A stretch of DNA of 64,000 nucleotides from CAYXSX01 sp964467925 (GTDB lineage Bacteria > Pseudomonadota > Alphaproteobacteria > Micavibrionales > Micavibrionaceae), in NCBI GenBank assembly GCA_964467925.1, contig CAYXSX010000002.1, forward strand, positions 1 to 64,000. The letters run 5' to 3'. The notes beneath the pieces were generated by a model. It was not told the DNA's origin and did not search any database. It saw nothing but the letters and a program-made list of their open reading frames with translations. A program made the translations under genes and the position numbers. Shown in pieces: positions 17,380-26,742 of the stretch; position 1 is the first letter of the stretch; each line of letters begins with the position of its first letter.

Positions 17380-18839
17380 GCGATAACAATTCCAACGGAC
17401 CGAATGACGACGATGATGACGACATCATGAACGATGGCGGTGACAATAATCAGGGCATCGGCGATCTGGACGATGATTTCGATGACATTCTCGAAAGCGG
17501 TGATGACGATGATGATGATGACGGCTTTGATGATTTCAGCGAAAGCCCCAAATCCGAAAACACGCTTGCCGATTTATGGCGCAACAACCCGCTGTTCAAA
17601 ATCGGCGCTGTTATCGCCGGGGCGGCACTGGTTTTCGGCGTCATTATTCTTTTGACCGGCGGCGGAGAAGAAGCCGATATTTCCTATGTACCCGGCGGCG
17701 CGGACATTACCGCCGCACCGGGCACGACCGAAGCCACGCCCGCCTTTCGCGAAGCGGTAAAAGAAGCTAATCAAGCCGAAGTTGAACGTGCCATTCGCGA
17801 GGGAGAAAGCGCGCTGCCTGTTCCTATCGACACGCCCGTGGGCCGCCTCGAACTTCCCGATGAGGGCGGAGACGCACAGGAAGACCCGCTGGAGCGCTGG
17901 CGCAAGCTGCAACAGGAACGTCTAGAGCGCGAATTGCAACAGCGCGAGCTTTTGAACCAGCAGGAAGTAGACAGCCTTGCGAATGTGCAAAATCAACAGG
18001 CCGCAGTCGATTACACGGCAGACACGCAAGCCCTTGCCGGGGTCATGTCCCAACAGATGCAATCTATCCTCGAAAACCGTTCGCAAACCCGTACTTCTTA
18101 TATGGCGATCACTCCGAAAGGTTATTTTGAGCGTGAACAGCTCCGCAAGGCCCAACTCGCCACGGAACTTGCCAATGCCAAGGCCGAGGCCCTGAACGCC
18201 ACGACCAATCTGGGCGAAGCGCAGGGTGGATACATTATAAATGAGGACGGCACGGTCACACAGACCGGTGATGGTAACAAAGAAGGGCAGCAAAATATCC
18301 TCCTGCCCGCCGGGGAAATCGTCTACGCCCAGTTAATTACGGAGGCCAACTCCGATGCGCCGGGCCCCATTCTGGCCGAACTCAGATCGGGCCCGCTGGC
18401 CGGAAGCCGCATTCTGGGTGCCTTCGAAGTCCAGAACGACCTGCTCACGCTTAATTTCAATACCGTGGTGGTGGATGATAAATCCAAATCTATCGAGGCT
18501 GTTGCCGTCGATCCCGATACCACCTTGCCCGCCATGGCAACCGAAGTGGATCACCGTTATATACGCAAGGTCCTGTTGCCTGCCGCTGCCGCTTTCGTCG
18601 AGGGCATGGCCAGCGCCATCGCCGATTCCGGACGCACCAGTATCACCGTTACGGGCGAAACCGTTTCCTCCTCCACCAACCCGACCAGCAACGATCAGGA
18701 AGTGGCGACCGGGGTGGCCGAAGTAGGCGAGGAAATCGGCGAAATTCTGGATGAAGAAGCCGACAAGACCAAAACGCTGGTCCGCATCGAATCCGGCACG
18801 CCCATGGGCATTTTATTTCTGCAACCTGTTGTCGAATAA
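17376..18839 (+). CDS. dotG: DotG/IcmE, VirB10-like channel protein
   Basis: 487 residues. The cytosolic tail (1-70) is extremely Asp-rich. One membrane segment follows at about 74-95, then a Glu/Gln-rich coiled region (about 175-260). The C-terminal TrbI/VirB10-like domain (about 300-487) carries LLPAGEIVYAQLITEANSDA and GPLAGSRILGAF. DotG spans both membranes and lines the channel. It is much shorter than Legionella DotG (1048) because the long pentapeptide-type repeat region is absent, as in IncI plasmid homologues. It is translated from the dotH stop overlap. Confidence 0.92.
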   Translation: MSDNNSNGPNDDDDDDIMNDGGDNNQGIGDLDDDFDDILESGDDDDDDDGFDDFSESPKSENTLADLWRNNPLFKIGAVIAGAALVFGVIILLTGGGEEADISYVPGGADITAAPGTTEATPAFREAVKEANQAEVERAIREGESALPVPIDTPVGRLELPDEGGDAQEDPLERWRKLQQERLERELQQRELLNQQEVDSLANVQNQQAAVDYTADTQALAGVMSQQMQSILENRSQTRTSYMAITPKGYFEREQLRKAQLATELANAKAEALNATTNLGEAQGGYIINEDGTVTQTGDGNKEGQQNILLPAGEIVYAQLITEANSDAPGPILAELRSGPLAGSRILGAFEVQNDLLTLNFNTVVVDDKSKSIEAVAVDPDTTLPAMATEVDHRYIRKVLLPAAAAFVEGMASAIADSGRTSITVTGETVSSSTNPTSNDQEVATGVAEVGEEIGEILDEEADKTKTLVRIESGTPMGILFLQPVVE

Positions 18840-18956
18840 TCCCGTAGCATTTAAGATCAAGTCTTGATACAAACAAGTTTGCACATTTTTAGGCCGCAAA
18901 CAGGCGCGGCCACGACATTTTAAAACCACGCTAGATTTAGGAAGCGATCCGGGAAT

Positions 18957-20369
18957 ATGCAAGACGACGACAAAAAACAGGATACACCCCACTCCGGCAG
19001 ACAACAGGGCCCGGCGCCTGAGAGCGATCAGGAAAGCCATCTTGCCGACGCTCTGCCCGATGACTTGCTGGACGAAGAGGGTGATATCGATGACGCCGAT
19101 CTCGCGGATCTGGATATCGACGATGTCGATCTGGACGATGATTTCGAAGATGTTTCCTGGGATGATTTTGACACGGAAGAAAGCGGTGAAGCGAAACCTG
19201 CTGCGGTAAAAAAAGCGGCGGGCGCAGGTTTTATAAAGAAAAATTTCACCAAGCTTTTGATCGGCGGCGCGGCCATAGGCGCGATTGTGATTTTCTTCGG
19301 CGCGATGTCCCAGCCTAATAAAGGGCCCGGCACAGGTCTTGGCCCCGGCATTGTCGATAAAACTCTTCCTGAGCAGGAAACTACGGAAGCGCGGCCTGAA
19401 AGCGGCTTTATGAACGATCCCAGCCAGCTTGCCGAAGGGCTTAAGCGCGCGCAAAGATTAAAAAAGGCGCAGCAGAAACAGGCCGAGGGCCTACCACCAA
19501 TGCCGACGCCCGTGCAAACCGAGGCTAGCGCAACAGAAGAATCCGAAGAGGCTCTCACCCCTATGCCGACCCTTGGCGAATCTCCGGAGCTTGAATTGAC
19601 GGAAAGCGGCAATACGGTAGATGATGGAGCCCTTGTAGGCTTGGCACAGGAAGAAGTGACCGAATACCAGCCCTTCCCCTCTCCGGTGGAAGTCGAGCCG
19701 GATAATCCGACCGTTAATTACGCCGAAAAAGAAGACATTACTATCGAACCTCTGGAGGCGCAGTCCCCAACGGCAGAAGAATCTGCTGCGCCCGAGCCCG
19801 CGCAAACCAACCTTCCCACGGTTGCACCGGATCCGGAAAATGCGGAGAAGCTGGCGGAGCTTGAAACGTTCCTCACCCATTCCAGCGCCGATACGAATGC
19901 ACAGATTGCCGTACTTAATAGCAAAATTGCGGAGCTGACCGCGACAGTCGAAAAGCTTTCCAAACAAGCAGATGACGCTATGGCGCGCGCGAAAAAGGCT
20001 GAAGAAGAGGCCATCGCCGCAAAGCAGGCGGCCAAATCGGCCCCTGCGCCTGCCACTCCGAAACCCGCTGCCAAAGCGGAGGCGCCGAAGCCAGCACCGA
20101 AAACGCAAGCTTCTGAAACACAAGCAAAAAAACCGTCTTCCTCCACAAGCTCAAAGGCAAAATCCAGCTCTTCAAGTTCTTCTTCCGCGCCTCAATGGCA
20201 ACTGCGCGGCGCTTCGGAAGGTCAGGCCATGGTCGGCCAACGCGGTACGAACGAGCTTGTTAACGTCAAAGTGGGCGATAATATCCGCGGCCTTGGGAAA
20301 ATCACTTTTATCGGTCAGGAAAACGGTAAATGGGTCGTGCGCGGCACTACTGGCAAGCTTAGTCAATAA
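18957..20369 (+). CDS. dotF: DotF/IcmG-like inner-membrane protein
   Basis: 470 residues. An acidic cytosolic tail with DLDIDDVDLDDDFEDVSWDD (52-71) precedes one membrane segment (about 98-117). A long acidic, Pro-rich and then Ala/Lys-rich region with a coiled coil (about 300-365) follows. A small C-terminal domain (about 415-470) carries the pattern GQAMVG, VGDNIRGLGKI and NGKWVVRGTTG. Position between dotG and the dotE-like gene is that of icmG in Legionella. DotF bridges to the DotG channel. It is longer than Legionella DotF (269). Family call rests mostly on topology, C-terminus and gene order. Confidence 0.78.
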   Translation: MQDDDKKQDTPHSGRQQGPAPESDQESHLADALPDDLLDEEGDIDDADLADLDIDDVDLDDDFEDVSWDDFDTEESGEAKPAAVKKAAGAGFIKKNFTKLLIGGAAIGAIVIFFGAMSQPNKGPGTGLGPGIVDKTLPEQETTEARPESGFMNDPSQLAEGLKRAQRLKKAQQKQAEGLPPMPTPVQTEASATEESEEALTPMPTLGESPELELTESGNTVDDGALVGLAQEEVTEYQPFPSPVEVEPDNPTVNYAEKEDITIEPLEAQSPTAEESAAPEPAQTNLPTVAPDPENAEKLAELETFLTHSSADTNAQIAVLNSKIAELTATVEKLSKQADDAMARAKKAEEEAIAAKQAAKSAPAPATPKPAAKAEAPKPAPKTQASETQAKKPSSSTSSKAKSSSSSSSSAPQWQLRGASEGQAMVGQRGTNELVNVKVGDNIRGLGKITFIGQENGKWVVRGTTGKLSQ

Positions 20370-20561
20370 TTCTTTAAATTACAACAACTTAACAATTTTT
20401 CCCGTCTTTGCATGAAATACGGCATACTAAAGATGTAAAAAATTTCTTCTTTTTTCCTTCTTTTCCAATATTTTCATACATTTTTCATAAAAAATTAAGA
20501 TAAAATTTGCATATAATGTTTATGATATAAGAGTAATAATGAACGTTAGGCGGGTAATTAC

Positions 20562-22355
20562 ATGAATTTCAGTGCATTAAGACAGTTTGTCTTTGCCTTC
20601 ACCGTTGGAACGTTGGTCTTGCTCCAGGCAAACCACGCCTACGCATTCTTTGGTTTGTTCGGTAGCGACAGCTTCGGCATCAGCCAGATTGCCAGAAACA
20701 TTGTCGAATCTGCTACCAACTTGCCCGGCCTTCTGACCGGGATCGCCTATCTGGTCGGACTCTTACTCGGCGCGCTCGGTATTAAAGATCTTAAATCCCA
20801 TGTTGAAAACGCCCAGCAATCGCCGCTCAAAAACGCGCTGATCAAATTGCTGGCCGGCGGCGCCATGTTCTCCCTGCCCATTGTCTTCGACGCCATGCAA
20901 AACGCCATCAATCCCGGCGATGTCGGATTCGGTTCCGGCGGCGGAGCAGGCAATTTTATTTCCTCTATTATGGGTTCGATTTCAGGTCTTATTCCGACCG
21001 CCAATATCAACCATGTCCTTTCGACCATTATAGAATCTATCGAAGACCTGCCGGGCCTTATTTCCGCGCTCGCCTACATGATAGGCCTCCTGATGGGCTA
21101 TATCGGTGTATCAAAAATCAAGGACCACGTTGAAAACCCTGACCAAACACCCTTGAAAGAGGGTGTCATCCGGCTGATCATCGGCGGCGCGTTCTTCTCG
21201 ATCCCCACGGTCTACGAGGCCATGGCCAATACAATCGAAGGTGACGGCTCCGGGATTTTCAGCGACATCGTCTCCATTATGGGTTCCGGCTCGCTGTTCT
21301 ACTCTTCAGAGGCGGGCGATGTAGCCTGCAGTCCGATCAGCCTAACCAGCATTATTCCCTTCGGCGGCATGATAGCCGATTTCCTCGGATTTGGGGGCTC
21401 CGGCATTTCCCTTGGCAACGTGCTTTGCGGCATCATTCGCAGTTCCGGCGCCATTACGTCCTTCCTGACGGCGATGGCATATCTGTTCGGCTGCGTGCTT
21501 GGATTCTGGGCACTTTTAAAGTTGCGCGACCACGTGTTGAACCCTTCACAAACACCGATCTGGGACAGCGTGTCGCGCTTCCTAGCCGGCGGCGCGTTCT
21601 TCGCCCTGCCAACCGTGATCGACGCCTTCCGCAATAGTGTCGTTCCCGAAAGCCTTGCCGTAGGCATGAGCCTGCAAACAAACAGCGGTTTTAACACGGG
21701 CAGCGGCGGAACCGGTTTTCTGGGCGGGCTTTTCGATGGCCTCATGAACATTGTGGACTCGGTTGTCGGCGGGCTGTTTGGAACAGGCGGCGCGGGCGCG
21801 TGCGGCGCCGGACTGGATGCCAAACTGGCCTGTTTTATGAACGATATTTTCGGCCCGCTCCATGTTCTTTTGAACTTCTTCGGCATCGTGGCCGGCACGA
21901 TCCTGATCATGATCGGTATTTCGCGTCTGCTTAAAAGTGCGCAGGATGGTGCCCGCGGCCCCGGCGGCCTTGGCACCATGATGACCTTCCTTGTCGGCGG
22001 CGCGCTGATTTCGTTTAACTCGCTGATCCGGGCGTTTTCATCCTCCCTGTTCAGCAGTCCCGTAACTTTCACTTACGCGGAACTCAGATATACCGAGGGC
22101 ATGTCCGATTCAGAAATTGCAGGCGCCTATTCAGTCATAAGCTCAATATTACAATTCATGATTTTGGTCGGATTGATCAGTTTCGTCCGCGGGCTTTTCA
22201 TCATGCGCGGTGTTGCCGAAGGCGACAACCAGGCTTCGATGATGTCCAGCGTGACACACTTAATTGGCGGTGCTTTAGCCGTCAATCTGGGGCCACTACT
22301 CAACGCTGTTCAAGCAACGCTTGGCATCACGGGTTTTGGTGTGACGTTCTCTTAA
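20562..22355 (+). CDS. dotE: DotE/IcmC-family membrane protein with five tandem units
   Basis: 597 residues: a signal-like start (cleavage near AYAF), then at least three clear copies and two diverged copies of the same unit of about 77 residues. Each unit has a LPGLLTGIAYLVGLLLG-type membrane helix, a loop of the form KDHVENPxQTPL, and a second helix LLAGGAMFSLPIVFDAM. Legionella IcmC/DotE (about 190) has far fewer membrane segments. IcmC and IcmD are related small inner-membrane proteins of the complex. Gene order (G-C-D-J) supports IcmC. It is best read as a family member enlarged by internal duplication. The 192-bp region upstream is very AT-rich. Confidence 0.8.
   Translation: MNFSALRQFVFAFTVGTLVLLQANHAYAFFGLFGSDSFGISQIARNIVESATNLPGLLTGIAYLVGLLLGALGIKDLKSHVENAQQSPLKNALIKLLAGGAMFSLPIVFDAMQNAINPGDVGFGSGGGAGNFISSIMGSISGLIPTANINHVLSTIIESIEDLPGLISALAYMIGLLMGYIGVSKIKDHVENPDQTPLKEGVIRLIIGGAFFSIPTVYEAMANTIEGDGSGIFSDIVSIMGSGSLFYSSEAGDVACSPISLTSIIPFGGMIADFLGFGGSGISLGNVLCGIIRSSGAITSFLTAMAYLFGCVLGFWALLKLRDHVLNPSQTPIWDSVSRFLAGGAFFALPTVIDAFRNSVVPESLAVGMSLQTNSGFNTGSGGTGFLGGLFDGLMNIVDSVVGGLFGTGGAGACGAGLDAKLACFMNDIFGPLHVLLNFFGIVAGTILIMIGISRLLKSAQDGARGPGGLGTMMTFLVGGALISFNSLIRAFSSSLFSSPVTFTYAELRYTEGMSDSEIAGAYSVISSILQFMILVGLISFVRGLFIMRGVAEGDNQASMMSSVTHLIGGALAVNLGPLLNAVQATLGITGFGVTFS
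20679..22328 (+). repeat. Internal tandem repeat units within the dotE-like gene
   Basis: Units lie at residues about 40-116, 149-225, 285-360 (clear), 416-495 and 517-589 (diverged). In nucleotides these are 20679-20909, 21006-21236, 21414-21641, 21807-22046 and 22110-22328. Shared features are a helix, the loop KSHVENAQQSPL / KDHVENPDQTPL / RDHVLNPSQTPI, then GGA(M/F)FS(L/I)P and an acidic residue with A(M/F). The next gene, dotP, is a single free copy of the same unit. Confidence 0.85.
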
Positions 22356-22410
22356 AAAAATGATAGAATCAGAGAACGTAATTCGTAAACTCTTAAGAGG
22401 AGAAGTAAAA

Positions 22411-22815
22411 ATGTTAACAGCACTTAAAAAATCATACTACCTGATGGGGGCATCGGTAACCATGGGGCTTTTGGCTTCCACTGAAACCGCTCATGCTCAG
22501 GCAGCAGGCGGCACAACCTTCAGTACGATCGCCGAAAACATCACCACATCAGTCGAGGGACTTCCCGGCATGATTACCGGTATGTCCTACCTGTTCGGAA
22601 CACTGCTCGGCGTTCTGGGCGTGATGAAGATCAAGGATCACGTTGAAAATCCGACACAGACCGCGCTTAAAGACGGCGCGATCCGTCTGGCGGCTGGCGG
22701 CGCGCTCTTTGCGCTTCCGATCGTGTATGACGCGATGTTCACAACGATCGACCAAGGCATGGGCGGCGACGTTAATGCGGCCAGCCTGAACAAGGTACAG
22801 TTCAACGTCGACTAA
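22411..22815 (+). CDS. dotP: DotP/IcmD inner-membrane protein
   Basis: 134 residues from the ATG at 22411, chosen because AGGAGA sits 7-12 bp before it; the longer reading frame from 22360 has no such site. A signal peptide ends near AHAQA, followed by two membrane helices around the loop KDHVENPTQTALKDGAIR. Length equals Legionella IcmD (132). It is nearly the same unit that is repeated in the preceding dotE-like gene, with which it is co-oriented and 55 bp apart. Confidence 0.88.
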   Translation: MLTALKKSYYLMGASVTMGLLASTETAHAQAAGGTTFSTIAENITTSVEGLPGMITGMSYLFGTLLGVLGVMKIKDHVENPTQTALKDGAIRLAAGGALFALPIVYDAMFTTIDQGMGGDVNAASLNKVQFNVD

Positions 22816-22860
22816 AACGGGCTCTTAAGACGGCCCCGGAAAAAAGGCAGGCGTTAACCG

Positions 22861-23607
22861 ATGGACTTTATCCCCATCACGCTTGGCGTTTCCCGCCCGG
22901 TAACAGCGCCGGGGGCAAAGAAGCGCAAAAGCACCGCGAATAAAGCAGGCGGAGCCGATAAAACCGGTTCCGCCTCTGCCAAATCGCTTGCGCCGGAACT
23001 CCGTAACAAGATTTTCGCGCGCGATAACAACACCTGCCGGTGTTGCGGCTTCCATTCCAAAAAGTATCAGGAAATCCTGTTCTTGAATGGCGATGTAACC
23101 GATACCAGCCCGAAAAACCTGGCGACGGTGTGCATTTTCTGCCACCAGTGCTTTCACCTGGACGAGGTCAGCACCATGCGTTCCGGTGTTTTGTTGTGGC
23201 TGCCGGAAGTATCGCAGGTCCAGCTCCATCACATTGCGCGGGCCATATATGTGGCGCGTATATCACAAGGCGCGGCGGCGGATGCGGCCCGCAAAGCGCT
23301 CGATACGTTGATGGAGAGGCGGGAAGAGGTTAAGCGGCGCATCAAGGTCGACGACCCCTATATTCTGGCGATGGTTCTGAAAGATTACTTGAGTATGGGC
23401 CAGTATAAAATGCGCGCGAAAAAGCTGGAGGGTGTCCGCCTATTCCCGTTGGACCGGCGCATTATCAAGGAAGCGGCGCTGGAATTTAACCAGTTTCCGC
23501 AGATTCTGGCCTATTGGCGCTCCAAGGACGGTCCTTTTGGCGGAAAAGCGCCGCCACAATGGCTTTCCATCTATCAGGACTACGCCCAAGGAGACAAAGC
23601 CGCCTAA
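22861..23607 (+). CDS. dotN: DotN/IcmJ, HNH-like zinc protein of the secretion system
   Basis: This 248-residue soluble protein has HNH-like zinc Cys pairs: CRCCGF at 59-64 and CIFCHQCFH at 91-99, with RNKIFARDNNTC before them, as in IcmJ. In Legionella DotN binds the DotL coupling ATPase and is needed for substrate delivery, not DNA cutting. Its C-terminal half is helical and basic. It lies 45 bp after dotP and just before dotO, the usual C-D-J-B order. A partner DotL is not in this window. Confidence 0.9.
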   Translation: MDFIPITLGVSRPVTAPGAKKRKSTANKAGGADKTGSASAKSLAPELRNKIFARDNNTCRCCGFHSKKYQEILFLNGDVTDTSPKNLATVCIFCHQCFHLDEVSTMRSGVLLWLPEVSQVQLHHIARAIYVARISQGAAADAARKALDTLMERREEVKRRIKVDDPYILAMVLKDYLSMGQYKMRAKKLEGVRLFPLDRRIIKEAALEFNQFPQILAYWRSKDGPFGGKAPPQWLSIYQDYAQGDKAA

Positions 23608-23657
23608 AACCTGACAAATCAGGCCGCGCAGCGCGGCAGGACTTTTGTTGCCGCACC

Positions 23658-23747
23658 ATGTCCGGTATATTAGACTGGTTGTTACAGCGCCGCCGTAACG
23701 ACGACAAACCCGAACCCTTGCAACAGCGTACTCATGAAATATCTTAA
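23658..23747 (+). CDS. Possible 29-residue leader or small protein before dotO
   Basis: A short frame starts at an ATG 50 bp after dotN and ends 14 bp inside dotO, so the two could be translationally coupled. The peptide is amphipathic and basic (GILDWLLQRRRNDDKPEP). The ribosome-binding site is poor. It may be chance; conservation in related dotN-dotO gaps would decide. Confidence 0.25.
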   Translation: MSGILDWLLQRRRNDDKPEPLQQRTHEIS

Positions 23748-26742
23748 CGCGTTTCTAGCCCCGATACAGCAAGCCATGCGGCAATCCGTATCGTCATTCA
23801 TCCAGCTGGAAACGGCGGATAACGAAACCACGATGGTCTCGCGCGACGGCTCGCTGATATCCTATATCAAAGTTGACGGCAGCCGCCAGATCATCGGCAA
23901 CGAGGAGTTTGAAAATATCATCGAGGGCGCGACGATCAAAATCGGCTCACGTTTCGACTCGCAAGGCCACGCGCTTCAGGTCTTTTTCACCCGCGACCCT
24001 GAACGCATCAGAAAAGAGCTTGAGGCGCAAATCCGCCCCTCGCGCGTTTCGGCAGAAGCTATCGGGCTAGAGATCGAGGATGTATTCGAGGAACGGATCA
24101 ATACGCTCCAGCGGTTTCTGACGCACGAAGAATGTTATTTCGTGCTCTGGACACGCCCCAGCGCACTCAGCAAAAACGAATTTCAGCGCACAGCCAAGGA
24201 AACGCGCGAAAAGGTCAAAAAATGGGTTCCCGCCGTAAACGCCCAGTATCCCTTTGCCGCGCTCGAACCCTTGCGCACGCGTCATAAAACCTATGTCGGC
24301 GCGGTTATGTCAGCTCTGGACGAGCTTGGCATGAGCGCCGATCTCCTTGAAGTTCACGATGCCCTGCGCCACGTGCGCAACAATTTATTCCCCGATCACG
24401 CCAATGACGGCTGGCAGGCCTGCCTGCCCGGCGATCCCATACCGCCGCGCGCTCCGGGCGACCGCGTGGATATGTCCGATCTTTTATGGCCCAGCCTTCC
24501 GGGGCAAATGACAGCAGCGGACGCTAAAACCATCGGCAAATCGGTCGTGCGCATGGGCGATTTGATGTATGCGGGCGGCGATATGTCGCTCGGCCCTATG
24601 GACGCCACGGGCTTTCCCGTTCTGTTGAACAGATTGGTAGAGGCCGACATACCGTTTCGCATTTCCTTCCTGATCGAAGGGGGCGGGGCTTACGCCACGC
24701 AATTCCGCGCCTTTCTTGCCTCGATCATGACCCCAACCAATGCGGCAAACCGTCAGGTTAAGTACTCGCTCGAGGGCCTGCAAAACCTTGCCCGCAGCGA
24801 GCCCGTGGTCCGTCTTCGCGTTTCCTTCGCCACATGGTGCCGGATCAGCGAAAAAGACAAAATCCACGACCAGCTTTCCATCCTTCTGCAATCCATCGAA
24901 AGCTGGGGCTATTGTCAGGTCAGCGAGTTTTCCGGCGATCCGCTGGATTGCGTCATGTCCTCGGCCATGGGCATTCACTGCGCAGGCACGGCGCCTACGG
25001 GCATCGCCCCGATGAAGGAAATCATGCGCCTGCTCCCTTGGCAACGCCCCTCCAGCCCGTTCCGTCAGGGTGCGATGCTCTTCCGCACTCCGGACGGCAA
25101 AATCTGGCCCTATCAGACCGGAACTAACCTGACCACTACATGGTTCGACCTGATCTTCGCCCAGCCCGGCGCGGGTAAATCGGTTCTGCTCAACACGCTT
25201 AACCTCGGCACCTGTCTTTCTCCCGGTATGAGCAAACTGCCCTTCATCGCCGTAATCGACGTGGGTCCGTCTTCCTCAGGCCTGATTTCCATGGTCAAGG
25301 AAGCCCTGCCGCTTAACCGTCAGCACGAAGCTGCCTATTACCGCTTGCAAATGGCCCACCAATACGCGATCAACCCGTTCGATACGCAGCTTGGTTGCCG
25401 TTTTCCGCTCCCCGACGAGCGCAGCTATCTCGTGGAGCTTTTAACTCTGCTTTGCACCCCGCCGGGTCATGAAAAACCTTATGACGGTATTGCCCAGCTT
25501 GCGGGTCTTGTGGTCGATGAGATGTTCCGCTGGCGCGACGATGTAGCGGCAAACGCCGAACCGCGACCCTATCTTCCCCGCCTTGAATCGGATGTGGACG
25601 AAGCCTTGCAGAAATTCAACGTTCACCTTCCTGCCGATCCGTACTGGTGGGACATCGTCGATAAAATGTACGAGCTTGAGCAATACCATATCGCCAATAT
25701 CGCCCAGCGCCATGCCGTACCGACCTTGAGCGATTCTATCACCGCCTCGCGCAGGCCGCAGATCCGCTCCCTGCTGGAGGAAACGGCAATCGGTTTCACG
25801 GCCGAAAACGTCATTAACGCCTTTGAGCGTATGGTCACTTCGGCTATCCGCGAATATCCGATCCTCTCCTCGGTAACGCAGTTCGACATCGCCGATGCCC
25901 GCGTCTGTTCGCTCGACCTGATGGACGTTGCCCCCCAAGGGGACGAAAGCGCCGACCGCCAGACCGCTATCATGTACATGCTGGCCCGTCACGCGCTGGT
26001 CCGAAGCTGGTGGATGAGCGCCGACGCCCTGAAACACGTACCGGAAAAATTCCGCCCCTATCATGAAATGCGTCTGCAGGAACTGGCCGAAACGCCCAAG
26101 CGCCTTTGCTACGACGAATTCCACCGCACCAGCAGCTCGCGCTCCGTCCGCTCTCAGGTGGTGCGCGACGTGCGCGAGGGCCGTAAACGCGGCGTGCAGA
26201 TCGTGCTGACCTCACAGCTATTGGACGACTTCGACAAGGATATGGTGGACCTTGCCACGGGTGTATGGGTATTGGGAACTGCCGTATCTGATAAGGCCGT
26301 GGACGACGTGCAGGACCGTTTCGGCCTTTCTGAAACTGCGCGGCGCGTGATCCGTCACAAACTGACCGGACCCAAAGCGATCGGCGCGCCCGCCCTGTTC
26401 GTTCTGGGCACCACCGAAGGCCGCTATGAACAGCATTTGTATAACACGCTGGGCCCCATCGAAATCTGGGCGCTATCCACATCTTCCGAGGACGTGGCCA
26501 TCCGCAACCGTGTCTACGCCCAGCTTGGCGCGGGCCGCGCCCGCCAGATGCTGGCGCGCGAATATCCCGGCGGTTCGGCCAGAACCGAGATCCGCCGCCG
26601 CGTACTGGCGCGCAGCGAGGGCGGGGAAGCGCGCGCCGCCATGATCAGTACCATTATCAATGAAATCGCCGAGGAAATCGTCGAGGCCAGCAAGGCCGCC
26701 CAGCGTGAGGAAATTCCTGACCGGATCAAGATAAAGCCATGA
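23734..26742 (+). CDS. dotO: DotO/IcmB secretion ATPase (VirB4-like)
   Basis: This 1002-residue protein matches the length of Legionella DotO (1009). Walker A is PGAGKS at residues 478-483 and an acidic CYDEFHRTSSSRSV segment lies at about 790-803. The N-terminal half (SVSSFIQLETADNETTMVSR, DGSLISYIKVDGS) is the typical IcmB start. DotO docks DotB at the cytosolic face of the inner membrane and powers the complex. Its stop overlaps the next start (ATGA), linking a further membrane protein to the operon. Confidence 0.95.
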   Translation: MKYLNAFLAPIQQAMRQSVSSFIQLETADNETTMVSRDGSLISYIKVDGSRQIIGNEEFENIIEGATIKIGSRFDSQGHALQVFFTRDPERIRKELEAQIRPSRVSAEAIGLEIEDVFEERINTLQRFLTHEECYFVLWTRPSALSKNEFQRTAKETREKVKKWVPAVNAQYPFAALEPLRTRHKTYVGAVMSALDELGMSADLLEVHDALRHVRNNLFPDHANDGWQACLPGDPIPPRAPGDRVDMSDLLWPSLPGQMTAADAKTIGKSVVRMGDLMYAGGDMSLGPMDATGFPVLLNRLVEADIPFRISFLIEGGGAYATQFRAFLASIMTPTNAANRQVKYSLEGLQNLARSEPVVRLRVSFATWCRISEKDKIHDQLSILLQSIESWGYCQVSEFSGDPLDCVMSSAMGIHCAGTAPTGIAPMKEIMRLLPWQRPSSPFRQGAMLFRTPDGKIWPYQTGTNLTTTWFDLIFAQPGAGKSVLLNTLNLGTCLSPGMSKLPFIAVIDVGPSSSGLISMVKEALPLNRQHEAAYYRLQMAHQYAINPFDTQLGCRFPLPDERSYLVELLTLLCTPPGHEKPYDGIAQLAGLVVDEMFRWRDDVAANAEPRPYLPRLESDVDEALQKFNVHLPADPYWWDIVDKMYELEQYHIANIAQRHAVPTLSDSITASRRPQIRSLLEETAIGFTAENVINAFERMVTSAIREYPILSSVTQFDIADARVCSLDLMDVAPQGDESADRQTAIMYMLARHALVRSWWMSADALKHVPEKFRPYHEMRLQELAETPKRLCYDEFHRTSSSRSVRSQVVRDVREGRKRGVQIVLTSQLLDDFDKDMVDLATGVWVLGTAVSDKAVDDVQDRFGLSETARRVIRHKLTGPKAIGAPALFVLGTTEGRYEQHLYNTLGPIEIWALSTSSEDVAIRNRVYAQLGAGRARQMLAREYPGGSARTEIRRRVLARSEGGEARAAMISTIINEIAEEIVEASKAAQREEIPDRIKIKP

